Both the position numbers and the translations under genes were made by a program. 64,000 nucleotides of DNA, from positions 91,589-155,588 of the forward strand of contig NZ_SOCP01000026.1 in NCBI RefSeq assembly GCF_004364325.1, read 5' to 3'. The stretch comes from Actinophytocola oryzae (GTDB lineage: Bacteria > Actinomycetota > Actinomycetes > Mycobacteriales > Pseudonocardiaceae). Shown here piece after piece: positions 20,505-28,316 of this stretch. Each line of letters opens with the position of its first letter. Positions within the stretch are counted from its first letter, which is position 1. The notes beneath the pieces are model-generated. The model saw only the letters and a list, made by a program, of their open reading frames with translations. It had not been told where the DNA came from and did not search any database.

Positions 20505-21248
20505 CTACGCCGCTGACCGAGTTGCCGAAACTTCCCCGGCCGCGAGTAACGCCTTGTCGTACTCAGCCCGCCATCGGATCCGCTCAGCGATCGCGTGCAT
20601 GAGCAGGTGCGCCCGAGGCGGGACGTTGGGGTCACCGGGCTGGACCTTGTGCCAAACCAGCCGCCGAGGCTCCTCAACCGTCTTCTCGATCCCGATGTCG
20701 GCGAGCGCCTGGAGCACGAAGGCCCGCCGGTCCGCCCGGTGGTCGGCGAGCGTCTTGCCCGACCACTTCCGCGAGACCAGCACCCGCCGACCCGGAAGCC
20801 CGAGCGTCGTGCGGCGGTGTGCCCGCGCCTTACAGTGACCGGGCGATGTCTTACTGCTCGTTCCAAGCGGTTGGACGCCATAAAGCAGCCAGACCGCGCA
20901 CCGGGGCGAGCACGGCGTCAGGGACAACTCGGCATGCAGCCGGTCGTGGTGCCGCCGCTGACGGTCGGAGTCCGCCTCCACGATCTCGCCGAGCGACTTG
21001 GTCAGGTACTTCGTCAGGTAGCCGATGTGCCGCCCGGACTCCTCCGAGCCGCCGAGGATGCCCTTGGAATGCACCTGCCGCCCGAACGTCGACACGTGCG
21101 CCGGCTCCTCCACCGCCTCGAGCGCATCAGCCCACACGGTCAGCGGCACGCGGGTGTCCGGGTCCACGAACTGCTTCCCGTCCCACACCGGCAGCCGATC
21201 ACCGCCGTAGACCGATAGGTCATGCGCTGGCCTTAGTCGATCATCCAC
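20505..21248 (-). pseudogene. 5'-truncated replication initiator (RepSA-like)
   Basis: The remaining 247 codons match the C-terminal half of pSAM2-type Rep proteins: HIGYLTKYLTKSLGEIV, PCSPRCAVWLLYGVQP, AHRRTTLGLPGRRVLVSRKW and KTLADHRADRR. Full-length relatives are about twice as long, from memory. The frame can start at GTG 21248, but a TAA lies 18 nt further upstream, exactly where the DNA turns AT-rich. The N-terminal half was therefore lost or displaced when the cargo region arrived. Confidence 0.85.
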
Positions 21249-21334
21249 CCGCCTAATTCGACCATCTATAATTTACCCAAAGTCACTTTGACAACAAACT
21301 CCCACCTTCGAAACGCTAAGACTTGGATCAATAA

Positions 21335-23473
21335 TTATCTTCGCCCCTGATCTCCCTTTCGGTTAAGCACAGTTATAAGCTTCGAAATACCGTCGGTTGG
21401 GCTACCACTTAAAATATCCTGTAAACTAATTCCGTAATGCGACAGTACAGTAGTGTTTAAATAATAGTGATTGGGGGCGCGATCAATAACGCCCAATTCA
21501 CACAGACGCGCAAGGAAACGCTTCCGGTGGACGTTATCTTTGACTACGCGCTGATCCAAAAGATCAGCGTAAACGCTCGGCATTGGACCGAGCCCCTGAC
21601 TAAATCGTCGCAATAGCGAACGCAACGTCAAGAACCCGTACCAATCAATAACCTCTCCAGCTTCAGACTCATCAACCAAATACGGAATGAAGGCGGAGAC
21701 GGGATGTCTGCCTACTACTCGGAGAGCTCCCACCTTGGGGCTATCAATATTCAGATTCTTTCGCACCTCGATTGTCTTCACTGCGAGAATGCTGGGTTCT
21801 CCGATTGGGTCGACAGAAAGGCTACCGACATCAATCATCAGCTCATTGCATCGAACGGTCACACTAGGGCCGATTGTAAACCGATCACGAGCGCCCAAAA
21901 ATCCCACTCCCGCATCAGTATTAATATACACCCTCCGCAAGTTATCTCTGATTTCAAGGAACCCAGAAAGCTCTACAACATCAAATTCCAGAATAATTCG
22001 GAATTCTTTACCACGAGTTTCGACAAGGATAACACGAGCCCACGTGTCTTGCTGGAAGAAGAACGCCATCCGTTCACCATACGGAATAAAAGACTGACTG
22101 TAGGAATCCAAAATCCACACGACAAGATTCTCACGAAGCTGCGCGATATCATCAGCTATTCTCGGTGCAAATTCATGTACAAACTGATAGAAGAATGGTC
22201 CAACAGATGTTACGTGACTTATCGGCTCACGATCGAGCACGACACGAACCGCTACGTCTACCGCAGCCTTCGCGCGAATGTAGTCGGCAAATACAACATT
22301 AACGGCCTCCCGTTCGACCAAGAAAGGATGGTCTGCGATCTGCAATTCAGTGAAAGAATCATACTCCGCGCGGATACTACTTGGAATATCGACAGGAAAA
22401 GGTGTGGCCAACGCAAGTCTACCGCTACGCGCCACCAAGCGGATTCCCTGCTCTTCCGGCGCATACATTCTTGCAAAATTGTCCCAGTCATCATTAGCGG
22501 GAAGCTTGGCGCGCAATTGGGGCACCACTTGATCTGTAAACTTCTTCTGCTCACGAACCAATATGTTCTCAATGATCTCCAGAAGAACCTTGGCTGGCGT
22601 AGCTCGAAATGATCGGTTATCACCTTGCTCCTTCTGTGGGTTGGCCACCGCTAGGTACTCCGCAAGCACGGAGAGAACCGGCGCATAACCAAGAAAACTA
22701 CTCAATTCCTCCCAACGTTCAGAAGGCTCCTTCACGACCGATGAAGTCAATGCTGACGCGACTTCTCTAATTCGTTTGTCGCGCATCGCGGCGAATGGCC
22801 CCGGATGTTTTCTTGCCACATCATAGAACCGACCGCTGCCGTGATGCACGCTATCTTGCACGTTCAAGTACGAAGTAATGTAGTCGCATGCCTGACGATA
22901 GGTGAAAAACTCTATTGTTGCAGTCGCTATCGACGTGGCATGTTCTGTAAAATACGTTCTCACAAGGTTCGCAGTGTCTGGACGGCTAAACAGAATTATA
23001 TTTGGCCGCCGGGATATTCGACCCGAACCGGCAAGCTTCCTCACGTTGTCCAGAAACGCTTCGAAGTTAGTCGTTCCAGCCTTAAGGTGAGCTTCATCAA
23101 GAGCATCTACGATAACTCCCGTGCTACCTCTGGAGACCTCCGGCAGGAAGGGCGAATCAAAACCAAATGCATCTTGGATCAAGCCAGTTAGGGAATATGA
23201 GCCAACCTGCGCCTTTGCGGCGTCAACTAGTGGCCACTTCACTCTTTCTGCGAGCGCCAAAGCAGCAGCAGACTTGCCGACGGCGCCCGCCGCCTCGATG
23301 ACAACTACGCTAGCGTCGACTTCTCCTTCCCATCCTCGTAGACGGGGCCAAACATACCCCTCGGGCGCACGAGGGGAGACACTGATGGCCTTGACTTCCT
23401 CGTCTGTCTTCGTAGGTTGCGCAGAAGCCGCCGACAGGACGCTAGCAAGGTCTTCCAACGTGTCAATCAACAC
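21335..23473 (-). CDS. AT-rich cargo gene: large P-loop NTPase of unknown function
   Basis: The 712-residue protein has Walker A AAGAVGKS (residues 61-68), Walker B GVIVDALDEAH (119-129) and an RNIILFSRP-type strand (about 156-164), a STAND/NACHT-like arrangement. A helical region follows. A beta-rich stretch comes next (about 490-600: FLEIRDNLRRVYINTDAGVG, FTIGPSVTVRCNELMIDVG, TIEVRKNLNI), and a C-terminal winged-helix-like segment (RFLARLCELGVIDRAPNHYY). No signal peptide, membrane segment or named effector domain is visible. Its codons and bases are far more AT-rich than all neighbours, indicating recent transfer. Starts at GTG 23473, overlapping a small upstream ORF by 7 nt. A phage-defence role is inference from NTPase type and location. 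Confidence 0.85.
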   Translation of the reverse strand: MLIDTLEDLASVLSAASAQPTKTDEEVKAISVSPRAPEGYVWPRLRGWEGEVDASVVVIEAAGAVGKSAAALALAERVKWPLVDAAKAQVGSYSLTGLIQDAFGFDSPFLPEVSRGSTGVIVDALDEAHLKAGTTNFEAFLDNVRKLAGSGRISRRPNIILFSRPDTANLVRTYFTEHATSIATATIEFFTYRQACDYITSYLNVQDSVHHGSGRFYDVARKHPGPFAAMRDKRIREVASALTSSVVKEPSERWEELSSFLGYAPVLSVLAEYLAVANPQKEQGDNRSFRATPAKVLLEIIENILVREQKKFTDQVVPQLRAKLPANDDWDNFARMYAPEEQGIRLVARSGRLALATPFPVDIPSSIRAEYDSFTELQIADHPFLVEREAVNVVFADYIRAKAAVDVAVRVVLDREPISHVTSVGPFFYQFVHEFAPRIADDIAQLRENLVVWILDSYSQSFIPYGERMAFFFQQDTWARVILVETRGKEFRIILEFDVVELSGFLEIRDNLRRVYINTDAGVGFLGARDRFTIGPSVTVRCNELMIDVGSLSVDPIGEPSILAVKTIEVRKNLNIDSPKVGALRVVGRHPVSAFIPYLVDESEAGEVIDWYGFLTLRSLLRRFSQGLGPMPSVYADLLDQRVVKDNVHRKRFLARLCELGVIDRAPNHYYLNTTVLSHYGISLQDILSGSPTDGISKLITVLNRKGDQGRR

Positions 23474-23745
23474 AACTCCACTTTCTCAAGGGGCGCTACG
23501 AGCTCCGACTGATTGTCTAGCTGACCGTCATTGAGTTCACAGTCTGTCGAATTTAGCTCTATGGGATCAAGACGCGCCGCCGTCGGCGGCGCGGTTGGCC
23601 GGTCGCGTTGGTGACGTGGCCCGCATCCATCGCGGCACGGGCGGCTTCCGCTCCGCTCACGCCGCCCGGCCTGCGCGGCGCAGCCCATGCACTCGCGACG
23701 GGAGCGCCACCGGCGCCACCGGCGGCGCCGGTGATCGTTGCTCAT
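23467..23745 (-). CDS. Small Cys-containing basic ORF upstream of the NTPase
   Basis: This is a 92-residue ORF. The N-terminal half is GC-rich, strongly basic (SNDHRRRRWRRWRSRRE) and has a CMGC plus CRDGC pattern that could bind zinc. The C-terminal half is AT-rich and acidic/polar. It ends 7 nt inside the NTPase gene and may be translationally coupled to it. The abrupt composition change near 23565 suggests that an element gene was fused to the incoming AT-rich segment. Real expression is uncertain. Confidence 0.4.
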   Translation of the reverse strand: MSNDHRRRRWRRWRSRRECMGCAAQAGRRERSGSRPCRDGCGPRHQRDRPTAPPTAARLDPIELNSTDCELNDGQLDNQSELVAPLEKVELC

Positions 23746-23960
23746 ACCGAACTCATCGTCGGTTTTAGCCCGAGTGTGTCGGTCTTATGTGGAGCTTTAG
23801 GCCCCCAGGCCAGGATTCACCCGTTTGTGTGACGGCACGAGGCCAGACCGGGACGTTTCCGCAGCAAAAGTGGACATAAACGTGACATGGATGGCGCCTC
23901 TAGAACGCATAACCAGGTGAACCGATCCTTGCTGCGCACGTACGGCTCGGGCATGGGGAA

Positions 23961-24426
23961 GTGAAGCCGTCGGCGTGTCGTCTGCACGGCCCTCGGATCG
24001 ATCCTCAACGGCTGGTTGGCTGCCAGCTGGTCCCTGTAGTCGCCACCTGGCACCACTTCCCTGGGAAGCCGGTCGGCGGGCCTCTCGACGTGTGGCTCAT
24101 CGACGGCGGGGGCGCTGCCACCCACATCACCATTCCCGCGGATTGGTGCCTGCTCGATGACGAGGGTGCGCCCGTCGACGGATACGACATGGGCGAGCAT
24201 GGATTCGTCTCGGTCAGTCCGGTTGGGGACGCCACTCCTTTCGCCCGGCGCCTAGGGAGTACCAACCTCGCCGTTCGGGAGGAGCACGATCCGTAGACCG
24301 GGCGTGTGGCCACTCGAACTCGACTTCGCCGATGGCGGTATTCGCTGTGGTGGGTGGGGCGGAGACTCCCAGCTCTCCGACATCAGTCACGGTGGGCCGC
24401 CCCCTCAGCAGCCCCTGAGCGTCTAA
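23961..24426 (+). pseudogene. Remnant of a small conserved protein, frameshifted
   Basis: The first frame gives GGPLDVWLIDGGGAATHITI, then PADWCLLDDE, DGYDMGEHG and FARRLGSTNLAVREE, and stops at TAG near 24295. Moving one frame after about 24313 continues with sensible sequence LELDFADGGIRCGGWGGDSQ and ends at TAA 24424-24426. The two halves read as one protein of roughly 150 residues carrying a nonsense codon and a frameshift. The family is one of unknown function; no start can be fixed. Confidence 0.6.
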
Positions 24427-24428
24427 CA

Positions 24429-24503
24429 CCGGGACACCGGCATCAAGGACGCATGCGCGCCGCTGACGCGGTGGCTTCGCCATCCTTGACACCGGCGTCC
24501 CGG
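24429..24503 (+). terminator. Long imperfect hairpin
   Basis: 21-nt arms at 24429-24449 and 24483-24503 (starting CCGGGACACCGG and ending CCGGCGTCCCGG) pair with three mismatches around a 33-nt loop. It starts 2 nt after the pseudogene stop and is probably its old terminator. Confidence 0.55.
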
Positions 24504-24624
24504 CGCTAGAGATGGCCAGGGCGAGGGGTACGGCGGGGTGTAGGCGCCGAGGTAGGGTCCATTGCGCCTGGTCACGTCGCTCAGCGCGTGGTGAATTTCG
24601 TGCCCCCCGCGTGCCCCTTCTCAT

Positions 24625-24650
24625 GGTCAATAGGGGTCAAATCAGGGGTC
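24625..24650 (+). repeat. GGGGTC direct repeats near the right att site
   Basis: GGTCAA, GGGGTCAA and GGGGTC recur within 26 nt, about 75 nt inside the right att copy. They resemble integrase arm-binding repeats. The rest of 24504-24895 shows no gene. Confidence 0.4.
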
Positions 24651-24721
24651 CCAGCGGCTAGGACCTTTGCGTTTGCGCTGGTCAGAGGGTTGCGACGTCG
24701 GGCCGGAGATCTCGTGCTGAT

Positions 24722-24761
24722 CTTCCAAGCTGGCCATGCAGGTCAATTCTCATTACCCGCT
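24722..24761 (+). repeat. attR, degenerate copy of the tRNA-Gly 3' half
   Basis: It matches 18921-18961 with one deleted base and seven substitutions, all C-to-T, T-to-C or G-to-A transitions. CTTCCAAGCTGG at the left and ACCCGCT at the right are intact. The copy could not fold as a tRNA. Confidence 0.8.
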
Positions 24762-24895
24762 TCAGGAGCGAAAGCCCAGGTCACACTGCATGCAGGAAGC
24801 GATACCTGGCCGCGGCCAGGGGTGCGCATCTGTTCTCCCGCCTCGATTCGTACTCTGGCCGAGGCGCTCCATTGGCCTCGCCAGCTGTGTGGGGA

Positions 24896-25206
24896 TTAGC
24901 GCAGCGTCCAGGTCAGATCCGTGTAGCCGCCTTTGGCGTGTACTGCTCCACGCTGAGGTCGCGGGACCAGGTCTGCCACGTGCGCACGTTCTCCCACCCG
25001 GCGAAGTCTGCCGCCAGTTGGTCCAGGAATGTGCTCAGGTGCTCCCCGGCCACTCCTACCCTGAGGCCGTGGGCTGTCGCTGCAACGTCTCTTCGTCGCC
25101 GGTCAGTGTCAGCTGGACGCAGATCTGCACCGAGCCGTCCGTCCATGGGTCCACTCGGTTCCACCGTCTCACTTGTGGACCGTTCGGTTCGCCTATCATC
25201 AGCGCG
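24896..25206 (-). pseudogene. DUF6228-like protein with two frameshifts
   Basis: Three consecutive frames join into one protein: WTDGSVQICVQLTLTGDEET, then (frame change near 25040-25065) GEHLSTFLDQLAADFAGWEN and RTWQTWSRDLSVE, then (change near 24945-24955) AVHAKGGYTDLTWTLR and TAA at 24896-24898. The C-terminal LTWTLR and FLxxLAADFxGW pattern resemble DUF6228 proteins, from memory. The start is uncertain (ATG 25199 possible). Confidence 0.65.
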
Positions 25207-25252
25207 ATGTTTCGCTCAGGGAATCGTCGTGTGCCCAGTCCACTGGTGGAGC

Positions 25253-25771
25253 CTAATGGTCGTTTAGCGGTTTACTGGTCAGCTCCCTCTGCCTTCGCTT
25301 GGTTACTGTGATTGTGGCGCTCGCCAGGAGGACGGCGATGACCGCGCCCGCCGTGTTCATCGCCCAGTCGTTTGTGTCGCAGGATCTTCCTATGGCGGGG
25401 ATCAGGCCCTGTACGACCTCTATCCCTGCGGACAGGAATGTTCCTGACGCCAACACCAGCAGTGGTTTTCGGGTTGCCAGTGTTGCGAAGTAGACCAGCG
25501 GCAAGAACAGTGCGACGTTGGCTAGTAGCTCTACCGCACGTGGCGATGGCATCGAGAACTGGACCACGCAGAACACGAAGCTTCGGCCCGCCGTCGGGTT
25601 CAATGTCATCACGACGACCGGCAGCAGCGACAGGCCCGCCAGCGTCCACAGGATCTGGTGGCTGTAGCGGGCGCGCACCAGCAGGTAGCCCGCGATGACA
25701 CAGATGACGGCGATCAGCGCCATCACCACCGGCATCAGCGCCGGGTGCTCCAGCATGAAGGTCGCGATCAT
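25253..25771 (-). CDS. VanZ-like membrane protein
   Basis: The 172-residue protein has five predicted transmembrane segments and the VanZ-family ending GIEVVQGLIPAIGRSCDTND then WAMNTAGAVIAVLL, where the ND...N..G pattern is conserved. VanZ proteins influence teicoplanin sensitivity, but most relatives have no known role. A clean TAGGAT -10 (25782-25787) lies 10 nt before the ATG, so the leader is very short. Confidence 0.85.
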   Translation of the reverse strand: MIATFMLEHPALMPVVMALIAVICVIAGYLLVRARYSHQILWTLAGLSLLPVVVMTLNPTAGRSFVFCVVQFSMPSPRAVELLANVALFLPLVYFATLATRKPLLVLASGTFLSAGIEVVQGLIPAIGRSCDTNDWAMNTAGAVIAVLLASATITVTKRRQRELTSKPLNDH

Positions 25772-25781
25772 TGGAAGGTTG

Positions 25782-25787
25782 ATCCTA
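25782..25787 (-). promoter_or_regulatory. -10 element (TAGGAT) of the VanZ-like gene
   Basis: TAGGAT on the minus strand ends 10 nt before the ATG at 25771. It matches the common actinobacterial -10 form. Confidence 0.5.
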
Positions 25788-25986
25788 CCTGCCCGCAGGC
25801 AGGCATCCGAGGTTCCTCACCGCGTGGAGTTCGGCGAGTTCACCAAAGGTGCTTGTGCGCCTGGGGCTTCGCCTTGCATCTTCTTCGACTCGTTTTGATC
25901 CTTCTGGGGTCGGTGTTACATCTTTGTTCTCGAAGATGGTCCTGGACGAGTGATACGCGCTCTCGTCTACAAGCGACACCTTCACC

Positions 25987-26472
25987 ATGAACCAGCTACC
26001 GCAAGAATTTCAGCAGTCGTTCTATCCGGAGGCTGCGCCTTCCAGGAGTCGGCGTTGGCCGTGGGTCGTCGCTATTGTTGTTGCTGTTGGGGCTGTCGTC
26101 GGGGTCACTCTTGCTTTGACCCAGCAGCGCGGCGACACGACGCCTGGGACGGTCTTCGGGGTTGCTGCCCCGCCGGTCGACAAGGGCACCGAGCTTCGGC
26201 GGGTGTTCACGGAATGTCACAGTGGTGACCTCGATGACGACGACCACACCCTCGTCATCGACAGCCTGGGCGAGGAGCCTGGGTCTGGGTCAGTTGACCT
26301 GGCCGGGCTTGCCTGTCTTCTCGACGGGCTGGACACACCCCAGTCCGTTGTCGCGAAGATGAACAACACCCGCGCCCTGGACGGGATGGTGTCCGCGTCC
26401 TGGGGTGAGTTCGACGCTTCCTGGACCTACCACCCCGACAACGGGCTTGACGTGATCATCACGCAGAGTTGA
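25987..26472 (+). CDS. Single-pass membrane protein of unknown function
   Basis: The 161-residue protein has a short cytoplasmic N-terminus (MNQLPQEFQQSFYPEAAPSR), one membrane segment (WPWVVAIVVAVGAVVGVTLA), and an acidic external domain with two Cys (TECHSGD, GLACLLDG) that could form a disulfide. The SDDDDH-like acidic stretch GDLDDDDHTLVID stands out. I do not recognise a family. It lies between the VanZ-like gene and an SDR gene. Confidence 0.75.
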   Translation: MNQLPQEFQQSFYPEAAPSRSRRWPWVVAIVVAVGAVVGVTLALTQQRGDTTPGTVFGVAAPPVDKGTELRRVFTECHSGDLDDDDHTLVIDSLGEEPGSGSVDLAGLACLLDGLDTPQSVVAKMNNTRALDGMVSASWGEFDASWTYHPDNGLDVIITQS

Positions 26473-26537
26473 CCGAAGCACTGCGTTCCGCGAGGTGGGG
26501 CGCGGTTCGGCCTGCCTGTGCCGACTACCATCCGGGC

Positions 26538-27287
26538 ATGGAACTTCGTGGACGGCGTGTGCTCGTTACTGGGGCTACCGGGCCGCTGGGCCAGGCCGTT
26601 GTGCGGCGGTTGGCTGATGAGGGGTGCCAACTCGTGGTTACCGGCCGGCGGGGCGACGTGCTGGATGTTCTCGCTCGGGACGTCTCGGGGCACGCGATCG
26701 TTGCCGACCTGGCTGTGCGGAGTGACATCGATCGGCTTGTCGGCGAGTGTGGGGACGTTGACGTGTTCGTCGCCGGGGCTGGGGTCGCCGGGGTTGGGGA
26801 GTTGACCGATCACTCGCTCGAGCAGCTCGATCGGGTGATCGAGGTCAATCTTCGGGCGCCTCTTGCTCTTGCTCGGATGCTTGGGGAGCGGATGGTCGCT
26901 CGTGGAGGCGGGCATGTTGTGTTCGTCTCATCCCTTGTCGGCAAGAGTGCTGCTGCCGGTGCTCCCCTTGCCGACGCCACCCGGTTCGGGGTTCGTGGGT
27001 TTGCTCTTGGGCTTCGGCAGGACTGGGTTGGGCTTGGGGTTGGTGTCTCCTGTGTGAACACCGGCCCCATTGGTGAGCCTGACCTGGGTAGGGACGGGGT
27101 TGCCCTGCCTGCTGGGTTTCGGCCTCGTGTGCCTGCTGACGTTGCTGCCGCGGTCGTCAAGGCTGTGCGCAACGATCGGGCCGAAGTGGACGTTGCCGAT
27201 CCCGTCATGCGGGCCGGGGTCGTGTTCGGGCAGGTTGCGCCTCAGGTGGCCGCTCGGCTCGCCCGGTTGGCCGGGGGTGAGCGGTGA
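26538..27287 (+). CDS. SDR-fold protein lacking the catalytic Tyr/Lys
   Basis: The 249-residue Rossmann protein has TGATGPLGQAVVRRL (TGxxxGxG-like) and an NxAG-like VFVAGAGVAGVGEL segment. VFVSSLVGKSAAAG supplies the catalytic Ser region. Where family members read YxAxK ahead of FGxRGFALGLRQ, this protein has ADATR, so Tyr and Lys are both missing. It may bind NAD(P) without normal dehydrogenase activity. ATG 26538 has TACCAT ending 6 nt upstream and no Shine-Dalgarno (leaderless). It overlaps the next gene by GTGA. Confidence 0.85.
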   Translation: MELRGRRVLVTGATGPLGQAVVRRLADEGCQLVVTGRRGDVLDVLARDVSGHAIVADLAVRSDIDRLVGECGDVDVFVAGAGVAGVGELTDHSLEQLDRVIEVNLRAPLALARMLGERMVARGGGHVVFVSSLVGKSAAAGAPLADATRFGVRGFALGLRQDWVGLGVGVSCVNTGPIGEPDLGRDGVALPAGFRPRVPADVAAAVVKAVRNDRAEVDVADPVMRAGVVFGQVAPQVAARLARLAGGER

Positions 27288-27685
27288 GCGTCTTCGTCCA
27301 TCGGTTACGGGTTCGGTACAGCGAGTGTGACCAGCAGGGAGTCGTGTTCAACGGGCACTATCTCTTCTACTACGACGTCGCCCTCAACGAGCTCTGGCGC
27401 GATCGGATCGGCGCCTACCACGAGATGGTTCAGCGTGGGGTTGACGTCGTCGTCGCCGAGGCCACCATTCGGTACCGTGCCGCCGCTCGGTTCGACGACG
27501 AGCTTGACATCGCCATGGCTGTCAAGCATCTCGGGACCACCAGCCTCGTCGTCACGCCCTCGTTCCGGGTCGGGGACCGGCTCATCGCTGACGGGGAGAT
27601 CCGGCACGTCTTCGTGGATCCTGCCACGCTCGTCCCCAAGGCCATGCCGGACGACATCCGGGCTGGACTATCTGGTAGCGCGTAG
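27284..27685 (+). CDS. Acyl-CoA thioesterase, 4HBT hotdog fold
   Basis: The 133-residue YbgC/FadM-like protein shows RVRYSECDQQGVVFNGHYL, with the catalytic Asp and hotdog-helix start, then YDVALNELWRDR. It probably hydrolyses acyl-CoA in the cytosol. The GTG start overlaps the SDR stop by 4 nt, so the two are translationally coupled. The 3' end overlaps the convergent GNAT gene by 18 nt. Confidence 0.9.
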   Translation: MSVFVHRLRVRYSECDQQGVVFNGHYLFYYDVALNELWRDRIGAYHEMVQRGVDVVVAEATIRYRAAARFDDELDIAMAVKHLGTTSLVVTPSFRVGDRLIADGEIRHVFVDPATLVPKAMPDDIRAGLSGSA

Positions 27686-28204
27686 GTACTCGACCTCCAG
27701 TACCGGTCTGCCGTCGCCGAAGTCGTGTTCTCGTCTTCGCTCCGTCTGTTCGAAGCCGAAGGACTCGTAGAAGTGTCTTGCTCGGTTGGCGCCTGTCATC
27801 GTCCATGCCTTCGCTCGGCGGAACCTCGCCTCGCGTAGCTGGTCCCAGGCCGCGTCCATCAGCGTCCACGCCACACCTGTGCCCCAGACGCTGGGGTGGG
27901 CGTACAGGTCGTAGATCTCCGCGTCCGGCATGCCTTCCGGATGTGGGCCGAAGTAGACGAAGGCCACGACCCGGTGGCCGCGTTCGGCCACCAGGAGCGT
28001 GTTCCTCGCGTACTGGCGTGTCTTCATCACCTCTGGCCAGCAGGTTCTTCGGTCCTCGACCAGCTTCGCCAGCCAGCGGCCGTCGACCAGGTCCCTGTGG
28101 GCCACGCGCCAGGCCTCTGCGTGGACCTCGCCCACTGCGGCAGCGTCGTCGGTCGTGGCGTCGCGTACCAGCAGTGGTGCGTCGACTCCTCTCGGCAACA
28201 CCAT
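27668..28204 (-). CDS. GNAT-family N-acetyltransferase
   Basis: A protein of about 178 residues with the acetyl-CoA site as YDLYAHPSVWGTGVAWTLMD (V/A-HPxxxGxGxA) and ARHFYESFGFEQTE near the C-terminus. The substrate is unknown. An ATG at 28216 would lengthen it, but TATGGT (28212-28217) overlaps that codon and ends 7 nt before ATG 28204, so I place the start of a leaderless mRNA at 28204. Confidence 0.88.
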   Translation of the reverse strand: MVLPRGVDAPLLVRDATTDDAAAVGEVHAEAWRVAHRDLVDGRWLAKLVEDRRTCWPEVMKTRQYARNTLLVAERGHRVVAFVYFGPHPEGMPDAEIYDLYAHPSVWGTGVAWTLMDAAWDQLREARFRRAKAWTMTGANRARHFYESFGFEQTERRREHDFGDGRPVLEVEYLRATR

Positions 28205-28316
28205 GGTCGACACCATAGGTCAGACCACTCCTGTGCGACAGCGTTACTCCGGAACTCACGGCGTAGCGTCCCCGTTGTCCGGGTAAGTGCATTTTCTTTC
28301 GGAAGGTGTGTGTGGG

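Larger units (their letters stand above)
18921..24761. mobile_element. Decayed integrative element of the pSAM2/AICE type in tRNA-Gly
   Basis: This element of about 5.8 kb is bounded by the tRNA-Gly 3' half and a degenerate copy of it. From the tRNA side it holds a tyrosine integrase with a nonsense codon, an intact xis, and a rep gene lacking its N-terminal half: the int-xis-rep order typical of actinomycete integrative elements. An AT-rich NTPase gene occupies the centre. No tra/FtsK transfer gene remains. It should be unable to excise or transfer unaided. Confidence 0.85.

Noticed and set aside
22350..22612. Plus-strand small frames opposite the NTPase gene
   Set aside because: No ribosome-binding sites, no conserved motifs; the long minus frame is coherent with Walker motifs.
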